The position numbers were made by a program, and so were the translations under genes. A stretch of DNA of 64,000 nt, from the NCBI GenBank assembly GCA_031761405.1, contig JASEVX010000033.1, positions 738,522 to 802,521 on the forward strand, given 5' to 3'. The notes below the pieces were generated by a model. That model worked only from the letters and a program-made list of their open reading frames with translations. It did not search any database and was not told where the DNA came from. Shown here piece after piece: positions 24,601 to 36,600 of this stretch (position 1 is the first letter of the stretch; the number at the start of each line of letters is the position of its first letter). The stretch is from Serripes groenlandicus. Lineage: Eukaryota > Mollusca > Bivalvia > Cardiida > Cardiidae.

Positions 24601-27600
24601 TGAGATGAGCATCCGATGATTTTGGCTATGTTTTCTCTTTTCTAGGAGAAAGGTAGTCCTTGCTGGGATCTTTACCCCAATCCAGTGGCAACCTGCCTGG
24701 CATTGTGTATGGAGCAGACAGAAGACCTTTCAGACGACATGTTGGAGTGTGTTGTCTGCTTGACAACCAACTCCTTACTAAAGCATTACTCCAACTGCAC
24801 ATCAGCTTACATAGGGTGCGATATTTGTACACAGATATTCTCACTTCTCTGCTGTCATGTAAAGGAATGTACAAACAGGAGCGCAAACTTTAACTGCAGC
24901 ACCGTTTCCTGTACGATTCCTCTATGTTTCAAAATTCGTATTACTCTGACTGGATCAGATATTTCCAGTCACCTGATGATGTTGTGGTTCAATATCAGGA
25001 AAAAGCTTTCCCGCGTTATTGGGGATGTGGAAGCAGTAATTGAGAAAAAACCCGTCACAAGAAAACATTCGGGTAATCCGCATCTAGTAAGTATTCCGGA
25101 AAATGGGGTACCATCTTACACTCCAAACTCAAGACCTGGCTCTCGAGTTTTGGCTCGAAAAATGTCAAATCTCAATATAGTCGTGGAAGAAAAAACGGAT
25201 GGCAACAAAAGTGTTCTAGATGGTAGACGTAAATCGTTTGAAGGAGAATTGAACGATGTAGTCTCTGACGCTGTACCGTTGTCAACCCAAGGAAATGTTA
25301 GGCGGGAAACATTTACCAGTCTACCTATGGGTCCACCACTTGATTTTGAACGTCAGTTTAGGAGTTTTGAGGATCGACCTGTTGGGATTAAAGGCATAGG
25401 TAAGTGAATTTAACCCTGTCACACATACAATTGATCTGCAGGAGACGACTTTGAAAACATCAAGGCAAAAATAAGAAGTGAAAGAACAGTAATTTACTGA
25501 GCAATTTTTCCTCTGTTCCACAATGTTTTCAAACATTTGAAAACATTGTAGGAAAAGAAGAGACTTGGTGGTGTAGTTGTTAGAGCAACTGCCTTTTGAG
25601 GTCAGGTAATTTCCAAGATTTCCAAAAAAATGGTAGTCCTTTTGCCACAAGGTTTTTAACTTCATTCAATATTAGTTCTTTCATTTAAAGAGATTTTCCA
25701 TATTTTTGCCGAGATGGTTTTTTAGTCGCCTCCTACTGATAAAGTGGAAAGGGTAAAGCCTGTTTCAAATCTCTAATGTTCTAGGGTTTACTAGTTTTAC
25801 TCAGATATTTTATAAAGCGTGTTATTTTAAAAATACCATATCTGGTATGTACTTAAGGTCCATGCTTTAACCTTTTCACATCTGTATAAGTGAAAGTATG
25901 ATTTTGAAAATAGTTGAAAACAGTGTGACAAAAGGATCACCATTTCCAATTTTTAGCCAAGGGTATGTTTTTCAAAGAAAGAAAGTCAGGGTATTGTGAT
26001 ACTCTTAGCTTCGTCGTCTGCATCGTCACAAAACTTTAACCTTACCTCATAACTTAAAAATTATCAACATTTTCATGTTTACATCTCTAGGACTTTACAC
26101 ATTTAATCAGGACCATTAGAAGACCATGTATGTCAAGGGGCATAACTCTAAAGTTTTGATTGAAAATTGTGCTGACTTCAACATATAAATTTTTGTCTGT
26201 TAGGGGACTTTTGTATTGCTTGCAATACTCTGTTAACTTGTTCCATTTGCAGGGGAGGTTGTGTACGGAAGCAAGAATCAGCTAATCAAAGTGGCCCAGT
26301 ATTGGGACAAGAAAAAGAAGGAGTATCAAGATACTGGAAAACTGCGCGTACAGTATAGGGAAGAAGGGGTCATTCTTGAACAATTTAAAGTAAGACTTTT
26401 ACCTTGATCAAAACTTTGGGTCATTTAACCCTTTCCCACATACTACAAATCTGCAGCAGACGTCTTTGAAAAACATCTAAGCAAAACTATGGATAATCTC
26501 TATAAATTTAAGTTTTGTTATTGAAAAAACTTAAAATCATTGTGACAAAAGGAGAAATTGCTCGTTATGAGCAATTTCTTTTTTTGTCACAATGTTTTCA
26601 AATCTGTCTGCTGCAGAGGCGTCTATATGTGGGAAAGGGTTAAAGCGAAAGAATATTTTGAGCCATTTTTCACATTTTTTTTTCTAAATCTGTATACTGC
26701 AAAGGCATCGGAAATTATATACTTGGGACAAGATGTTAAGTGTTGATGGAAAGTGTTAACATTTTACCACCTGCTGAAGAGTTTGATCCTCAGCCTGGTC
26801 TGCTGGAGACTTTGAAAATAATAAGTTGCCTCCATCTTTGGCACTTATGGTGATAGCTTTACAATGCATGTGCTGGTGTCTGGATACTCTTACAGCTTCT
26901 GTAAAGAAAAAATTATAAGGTCTTGAAAATACTGATGAAAGTGGCATAGAACACCATTCAAACAATCAAAGACGTCTGCTGCAGATTTGCTGTATGTGAG
27001 GTCATGTTAACTCTCTCCCACCTGCAGACACATTTTGACGCAATAGCAGCAGACAACTTTTGAAAACATTGTGACCAAAGGTGAAATTGCTCATGATGAG
27101 CAATTTCTCCTTTGGCCACAATGTTTTCAACTTTATTTAACAATTAAGCTATCTTTTATGGAGATTTATCAGGTTTTTGTATCCATGTTTTCAAAGTTGT
27201 CGGCTGCAGGTGTGTTGTATGTGAGAACATGTTAAGCTAACATGTTTTATTTTTTATCTGGTTTGTCAGTAAAATGTCTACATTCCATAAAATCAGGTCC
27301 AAGTTTTCAGAGCTAAAATAATGTGTCTTGGTCTACTAATGAATCCAAGTCACTATTAAGACCGTTTGTTTATTTTTAGCTTGACTATTCGAAGAATATG
27401 AGAGCTTGCATGCAAGTACTTAAATACTACATGTATTGCATTGAAACTTTCTACAACCCTACCCAACTATCCAACCTATGTATATTATCAAGTTAGATAA
27501 CTCTATCCTGCATTTTATGCAAGTTATGGCCCTTTTTTTACTTAGAAATTCTGGTTAAAGTTTTGCGTGCAACTAAATTAAGAGTCCATATCTCAGTATT

Positions 27601-30600
27601 TACATGATGCATTGCATTGAAACTTTCTACAACCCTACCCATCTATCCAACCTATGTATCTTATCAAGTTAGATAACTCTATCCTGCATTTTATGGAAGT
27701 TATAGCCCTTTTGTTACTTAGAAATTCTGGTTTAAAAAAGTTTTGCATGCAACTAAATTATTAACTTGATGCATTGCATTGAAACTTTATACAACCCTAC
27801 CCAACTATCACACCTGTGTAGATTATCAAAGTTAGATAACTCTATCCTGCATTTTATGCAAGTTATGGCCCTTTTGTTACTTAGAAATTCTGGTTAAAGT
27901 TTTGCGTGCAACTAAATTAAGAGTCCATATCTCAGTATTAACTTGATGTATTGCATTGAAACGTTATACAACCCTATACAACTATCACATCTGTGTAGAT
28001 TATCGAGTTAGATAACTCTATCCTGCATTTTATGCAAGTTATGGCCCTTTTTCTACTTAAAAATTCTGGTTAAAGTTTTGCGTGCAACTACATTAAGAGA
28101 CCATCTCTTAGTAACTATGTGATGCATCCCATTGAAACTTTATACAACCCTTCCCAACCATCACACCTATGTTAACAATCACTCTATCCAGTATAATTTG
28201 CAATTTATGGCCTTTTCTTTAACTAGAAATTTGTTTAAAGTTTTGCATGCAACTACATTAAGAGTCGATATCCTAGTATTTTCTTGATGCATTGCTTTGA
28301 AACTTTATACAACCCTTCCCAACTATCACACCTATGTTGATTTTCAAGTTAAATAACTCTATTTTGCATTTTATGTAAGTTATGGGCCTTTTTGGACTTA
28401 TAAACTCTGGTTAAAGTTTTGCATGCAACTACATTAAGAGACCATATCTTAGTAATTACTTGATGCATTGCATTGAAACTTTATACAGCCCTTCCCAAAC
28501 ATCACACTTATATAAACAATCAAGTATGATAACTCTATCCAGCATTTTATGCAAGTTATGGCCCTTTTTGGACTTAAAAATTCTGGTTAAAGTTTTGCAA
28601 CTACATTTAGAGTGTAATCTCAGTTACAACTTGAAACATTGTATTGAAACTTTATACAACCTTTCCCAATTTCACAACTATATACACAACCAATTAAGTT
28701 AACTCTATCCTGCATACGGTGCAAATTGTTGCCCTGTTTTTACTTAGAAATTAAGGTTAATGGTTTGCATGCAACTACATTAAGAGTCGATATCTTAGTA
28801 ACTACTTGATGCATTCCATTGAAACGTTATAGAACCCTTCCCAACCATTACACCTATTAAAATAATCAAGTTAAATAACTCTATCCTGCATATAATGCAA
28901 ATTACCACCCTTTAAGAAATTGTGGTTAATGTTTTGCATGCAACTACATTAGAGTCCATTATCTCAGTAACTTAAATAAGCGCTGAAATAGTCAAGCGCC
29001 CTGTCCTCCGACAGCTCTTGTTTTATAAAATGAATGCAATAGAACCTTTACCTGCGAGGTACAAAACTCAATGAGTTTAATTGAAACTGAGGATTTATTT
29101 TATTTTTTATATAAAATCTTGTAAAAATTGATATGGTGTTTGAAGGTTTATTGGACAAGAATCGTTTCTAAAGATGATATAACATGCAATTTCACATTTA
29201 CTTGTTTTATGTAACCCATTCCCACATACAACAAATCTGAACAAAACCAGAAAGGGTTAAAACATTGACGAAGTAATACAGTGACTAAAAACGCCTGTTT
29301 TTAAACCCTTTCCCACATATAGACGCTTTCTGATGCCGCTGCTGCAGACGACTTTTTAAAACACTGTGACAAAAGGAGAAAATTTCTCAAGATGAGCAAT
29401 TTCTCCTTTTGCCACAATGTTTTTTCTTAACTTGTTTCATTAACTATACCCTCATTTAAACAGATTTTTTGTGTTTCTGCCTAAATGTTTTCAGAGACGT
29501 CTGCTGCAGATTTGTCGTAAGAGGGAAAGGGTTAAATACAAGCACTATCTTCTTTGAAATAAAAGCATTATCTCCTTTGCTCCCTTATGATTTTAAATTT
29601 TTCCCACATACATTAAATCTGCAGCAGACAACTTTAAAAAGCAAAGTGACAAAAGTCTGAAAAATTCCCATAAAAGATAGCTTTTAAAATTGTTAAATAA
29701 AGTTGAAAACAATGTTTTCAAAAGTCGTCTGCTGCTATTGCATCAAAATGTGTCTGCAGGTTGGAAAGGGTTAAAAGACATCTGCTTACATCACATCTCA
29801 AATTGTTTGTTATGTCAGGTCAATCAGGTCAACTAAACTCTCATTGTAGGATATGTTGGTGATAGGAGAGGTGAGGTACCAAAAGGATTTTCAGTGGATT
29901 AAAGACAGTGCACTTGGAAACGGAATGTCAGGGAAATGTTCCCTAGCAACAGACTTCAATTCAGATGCCAAATTTTGTGTAAAAGAGGTATGGCTGAAAC
30001 ACACTTGTATTGAAATTTGTCCTTTTCTCACATTCATCGAATTTAAAGCAGATATATGTTTAAAAACATTCTGGCAAACATGGAAAATCTCTATAAATAA
30101 AAGGAGTACAGTCATCTGTGGCAGATGTTTGAAAGGGTTAAATTATTCAAAGTTTAGTCTAAAAAGCATTTTGATATGTTATCAACTATGAAAACACTCG
30201 AGGAAAAAAGAACATGAAAATTAGAAATTTGAGCAATTGTACATTATTTAAGACATTGTTGAAAACGGTGATTAACAATAATTTTCGTCTTCTTTTCCCG
30301 CAATATTTTCAAACAGTATGTCTGCTGTAAACGCATCAAAAAATATCCATATTAGTAAAATATTCCCTGGTTATTGGGATTAAAATAAGCAGTTCTTTAC
30401 ATCTCACTTGTTAATCTAGGGGTTGTGAGGTTGAACCCCAGCTTGCCCAACATTTTTTCCAACGTTCGACAAAAGTAAATACGGCACATGGCAATAGATA
30501 ATACTCATTTCAGAAAAATATTTCACCCTGGAAATTATATATTTTTTTTTACAGATCCATATTGCGAGCTATGAAATGGATGAGGTAGCTTTGTGGACTG

Positions 30601-33600
30601 ATTTAGATCTTCCCTATATCGTCCAATTGTATGGAGCTATTCGCTTGGGAGAACGAGTCTTCATCTTCATGGAATATATAGCTGGTAGGTTAAATTTGGT
30701 ATTGGGATGTTTTACCCACCCACATCAGCTGTGGTCGAGTGGTTAGCGTCGGGGATTTCGAAACCGGGTGTCCCGGGCTTGATCCCCAGTCGCGGCACTA
30801 CGGTCATGGAGTGCCCTTGGGCAAGGCACATTTTCTAGCCTAGTACTGGTTTGTTTACCAAGGGAACATGAATAATTAAATTTAATTGCGCGCTAAATGA
30901 CCTTAGCTGTCGATGCGCCGTAAAACAATATACATTCATTCATTCATTCCATCAAACCATCATATTTGTTTTTCTGTGCATTTTCCTTGGAATGCATGCA
31001 GATGGAAATTTCTGGGCAACAATAATGGACATGTCTGTGCATGCCGATCTTTGCTATTTTCTGATAATTAGCTTGAAAAGCAAGTTGAGATGGTCATATA
31101 ATCAGCTTGTTTAGATTGACAACTTCTTTAATCATTTCTATGTTAGTGCTTTTTCTTGGCTACTGCTGGCTGGCATTAAATTGAATCTTTATGAGAAGCT
31201 TCTGATCTGCCCAGCCCTGGTAGCTCAGTTGGTATGGTTTCAGGCTGTCAATCCAAGGGTTGTAAGTTGGAAACCTAGGTCGGCCAACATTCTTTCAGAC
31301 GGCTGACAAAAGTCATTGCGCCAAGCGTCGTTTATCTTCCATCAATTGGCTAACAGTGAGTAACAGTCAAATTGTAAAGTAGCCAGTTGCTATGAAAGAC
31401 TGTTGTGTTGGGAACTGAAGTGAGAAAGTCAGGAAACGCATGGGTAGGTGAACTAGTAGCCAATGGTCCAAATAAGGAGGGGTATTCAGCTGTTTTATCC
31501 ACAGTTTCTCTCATATTATTAAAGCAAACCCTATGCTGTGGGTACTCAAAAGAATCGTCTCACCGAAACGATTCTTTTGAGTACCCACAACATAGGGTTA
31601 GAGGGTCAAATAAGGATCTGAGTAGCTTTGATATGACTGAAAAATGGTTGAAAGCAGCATTAAATTTCAATCCATCAATTAGTAAAATCATGTTAGGTTA
31701 AAAGTTATTACTAAAAATAGCTTTTAATGTGTAAGTTGTTAGTAGGATTTAATTGTTACTAAAAATAACTGCAGGTGGGTGTCTGACAGAGGCCATTAAC
31801 CATCAGAGGGAGCTGGGTCAGAGACTCAGTCAGGCCACAGCTTTAAAGTACTTTCAACAACTGCTGGAAGTTCTGGTCTACTTGAAGACTAAAAACATAC
31901 TTCATGAAGATTTGAAAGGTATGTACTCTTGGAAGTAATTATTCTAGACTCAGTTCTAAAGAAAACCAGGAACCACATGAGAAGGTGAACTGGCCCTTGT
32001 GATATAACTGAGAAATTGTAAAAAAAACGGCGTTAAACCCCAATCAATCAAACTTGGTTCTAAAAGTATTGAAAAACTCCTGTAAAAGGAATGTGAATTT
32101 TTTGTTAAGAGCAGAAAACATTGTTGCAAAAGTAGGAGTTGCTCATTATTTCTTGATACGTCAAAATGCATCAGCCTCTGGGATAGGGTTTATATAACAT
32201 AAAAGTGACTTAACCCTTTCCCTCATATAGACGCTTTCTGACGCCTCTGCAGCAAAACGTGCAATTTCTCCTTTTGCCACAATGTTTTCCACTTTTTGTC
32301 ATAGGTTATCCATTCAATTATGGAGATTTTCTATGTTTTGACAAAATACGTTCAAAGTCGTCTGCTGCAGAATTGTCGTATGAGGGAAAGTGACTTAATT
32401 TACCTGAACCACTAGGATCTATTGGAAATGTTTGCAGAGTCAACACAAGTTGAATTTGCTCTTTTCAACTTTTCAAGCAATTGATCCTATTCCTTGATGT
32501 TTTGAAAGTCGTCTGCTACAGTAAACTCGAATAAACATTCAAAATTCATGTTGTTCAGGGAAAGGGTAAATATCAAAAACTTGATATTACAACAATTTCA
32601 GTCTAAGCTTTTCACAACCTTCTTTTTAGATCACCTGAGCAAAAGGCTTAAGGTGATCTATTCTGATCACTCTCTGTCCGTCGTCTGTCGTTAACTTTTA
32701 GTTTTAAACAACATCTCCTCCTAATCCATCGGGTTCGATCCCCAGTCGCGGCACTACGGTCATGGTGGAGTGCCCTTGGGCAAGGCACATTTTCTAGCCT
32801 AGTACTGGTTTGTTTACCCAGGGATCATGAATAATTCAATTTAATTGCGCGCTAAATGACCTTAGCTGTCGATGCGCCATAAAACAATATACATTCATTC
32901 ATTCATTCCTAATCCATCAGACCAATTTCAACCAAACTTCACAGGAATGTTCCTTTGGTGGTCCTCTTTCAAAATTGTTCAAAGATTTAAATTCCATGTA
33001 GAACTTGGTTGCTGCGGCATCAGAAAGGGAGCAATACGTCCAAACTTTAAAATTCTTTGTTTACTTTCGCAAAGGTAAAAATGAAAGTACATACAATGTG
33101 TTGTATTTATTAGATTTTTCAAGTTATTACTATGTTGATATATCTGTGCTACATATTCAGAGTTCAATCTGACTTATGGATATATGTAGTGGAGCATTTC
33201 TTTTTATTTCAACTTGCCCGCGGACAACTGGACAATGAAAATCTATTTGCCCGACCATAAAATAACCCATGTCAGACAATTCAGACATTGGTTTTCCGCA
33301 ACCCTGAGCTTCTCACAACCTTCTTTTTTTCCCCACAAACAGGAGACAACATTTTACTGCACAGAGTTGGTAACAATGTCAGTATCAAGGTCACGGATTT
33401 TGGGGCGTCCCGCATATGTCATGGGCAGGGCAGGAAGGGGACAAAACCCACAGGAACAGAGACCCAGTGGAGCCCGGAGAAGGCAGAGGCAACCAGCTAC
33501 AGTTTCCCTGCAGAACTTTGGGCTGCAGTATGTGTCCTTGTTCACATGTTAAGTGGCTCCCCCCCGTGGATTCGTCGTTTTGGAACCGTTAAAACCTTGA

Positions 33601-36600
33601 TTCTTGTGGTAATTGTCTGTCTGTTTACCTTTGTTGTGTGTGTTTTTTAACCTGATTTTCAACAGAATTGAAATTGGGTTCTTTGAATGGTGATATTGTT
33701 GTTTGGGCAAGTGTCAATTTTTTTTTTTTCCCCAAAAAAAGTTTGTTAGTCTTGACTTAATTAATTAACTAACTCTATTAATCTTTGTTATGATTATTGT
33801 TAACCTGGACTTCAAACAAAGTTGAAATTGGTGTTATAAGAATGGGGATGATGTTATTTGAACAAGGGTTTAACTTTTTTTGTTTTCAATAACTTTTATA
33901 CGGCATGTTCGATTCAAACTCAATAAATGGAAAAGAAACCTTGGAATGTGGTTTGGGTCTTATGAATTAAGGTTAACCCTTTTCCCGCATACAACATATC
34001 TGCAGCAGACGACTTCAAAAACACGGAAAATCTCTTTAAATAAAGTTCTGATTACTGGAAAAAAGTGGAAAATATTGTGGCAAAAGGAGAAATTGCTTGT
34101 TTTGAGCAATTTCTCCATTGGCTACAATGTTTTCAAAGGTCATCTTGCAACAGAGGTGTCAGAAAGCGTCTATATGTGGGAAAGGGTTAAGGAGGCTGTT
34201 ACTAAAAATATATTGCCTGTGTTATGGTCAATGTTGAACACCTGGTTTTGTGACTATACTGCTTTTTAACCAGGTTTTCCGAAGGAAATATCTAGTTATT
34301 AGTTTGGCGAAGTCGGCGGGCGGGCGGGCGTCAACTTTCCTTGACCGGACCATAACTTTGCCATGCATAGATATTTTCAAATAACTTGGCACAAACATGC
34401 ACCATATCAAGACGATGTGCCAAATGCAAAAAAAAAATCTGTAGATTCAAGGTCAAGGTCACAGTGACAAGAAATAGACTTAAATTGAACTTTTCTTGTC
34501 CGGACCATAACTTTGTCATGCATAGAGATATTTTCAAATAACTTGGCACAAACATGCAACATATCAAAACGATGTGCCAAATGCAAAAGAAAATTCTGTA
34601 GATTCAAGGTCAAGGTCACAGGGATAAGAAATAGACTTTGATTTAAAAAAAATTGTCCGGACCATAACTGTGTCATGCATAGAGATATTTTCAAATAACT
34701 TGGCACAAATATGAACTATATCAATATGATATGTCACATGCAAAACTTTTGTCTGTAGCTTCAAGGTCAAGGTCACAGTGACAACAAATAGACATCAGTT
34801 GAACTTTTCTTGTCCGGACAATAACTTTTTCATCCATAGAGATATTTTCAAATAGCTTGGAACAGATATACACCATATCAAGATGCTGTGTCATATGCAC
34901 AATTTATGTGTTTAGCTTCCAGGTCAAGGTCACAGTGACATAAAATATACTTTACTTGAACTTTTTTTGGTTCAGACCATAACTTTACCATGCATATAGA
35001 TATTTTCAAATAACTTCGCGCAAATATGCTTCATATTAAATAACTTGGCAATTTAAAAGAATATAGCATAGATATGAGTAAGTTTCATAACCTCGGGCCC
35101 TGGATCTAGATAGTCTGTTTGCAAAGGCATAAACACGTTACTATCAAGTAAAGGGTTAAGGCAGATCACTGATTATCAACCTGGCATTAGGGATCCTAAA
35201 ATGTGGCTGCTTACAACAAAAGGTTGCTTAATATCTGTTATCTATTATATGTTCTTAATAAATGAGGCCATCAACACACGATTGACTAAATTGAACTGAT
35301 ATTTGTTAGATAAAATTGTGATATATTTAATTGACAAAGTAATTATGATTTCTCATCAGTAGAAATATTCCCTGTTACTTGAATTACTAGCTTTGATTAA
35401 CTATTAACAGAAAGATTTGACAGATCTGTTAATTCTTAATCAAACACCTTCCATTATAGAAAACCTGGTTTAATGGAATTTCCATGTCTTGTCTACCCTT
35501 TGTTTTCTTTACATAAATGTAATGTTCAATGTTGTGAAAGTATGAGAAATCAAGGAGCAATGACTTGCGATGTGTTCTATGCCTTCTTATAATCAAACTT
35601 TCACCTGTTTGTATTTTCCCCAAATTCTTTGAGCTGTTTTCGATTTGGAAGAATCAAAATCAGCATACTTAACCCTTTCCCTCATATAGATGCTTTCTGA
35701 CGCCTCTGTAGCAAACAGCTTTTTGAAAACATAGTGACAAAGGATGAAAATGCTCAAAACCAGCAATTTCTCCTTTTGACACAATGTTTTCCACTTTTCA
35801 TCATAGGTTATCCATTCAATTAAGAGATTTTCTATATTTCGACAAAATATGTTCAAAGTCGTCTGCTGCAGAATTGTCGTATGAGGGAAAGGGTTAAAAG
35901 AGAACTAATTTGACTGCTTTGCTCAGGTTCCGAGGAAAGCAAGATTTAAAAAAAGAATGCTAATATCTTCCTGATTTCTCATTTAACCCTTTCTCTCTTA
36001 CAACAAGTCTGCAGTAGACGACTTCGAACATGTTTTATCAAAAAAGAAAACCTCCTTAATTGAATGGATGACCTATGACTAAAAGTCGAAAAATCTGGTG
36101 GCAAAAGGAGGAATTGCTCGTTTTGAGCAATTTCTTCTTTTGTCACTATGTTTTGAAAAAGCTGTCTGCTGCAGAGGCGTCAGAAAGCTTTTATATGAGG
36201 GAAAGGGTTAAAAAAAAAAGGTTAATATCTTCCTGATTTCTCATTTAACCCTTTCCGAAATTCAGATTAACCTTAAATCCGTAGCAGACGACTTTGAAAA
36301 CATTTGAAAAAATATTGAAATAACAATTATTGAATAAAGTTAAAATCACTTTTGCCCTATTGTTTTGAAAAGTCATCTTATGCAGGGTCGGCATTAATGG
36401 ACTTTTGAAAACATTGTGGCTTCCGAAGAAATTGCTTTTCTTTCATCTGTCAATTTGTCTATCAAGCGTTATCCCTTTCCCACATACAGTACATCAGCAA
36501 CAGGCGACTTCGAACAAAGCTTTGGCAAATTTATGGAAAATCGCTATAAATAACATATAATTATTGAGTAGAGTAGATAAAAATGAGAAAAAGATAAATT

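Noticed and set aside
24646..24960. Tandem TRAF-type or C2HC zinc fingers in exon 9
   Set aside because: C-x2-C-x8-H-x3-C can be read twice, but the match to the TAZ order, including the C-x-x-P-x-C end and the L-x-C before His, is closer. Kept only as an alternative.
34228..34776. Overlapping minus-strand frames with similar proteins
   Set aside because: They repeat with the 155-bp tandem array and are an effect of its periodicity.
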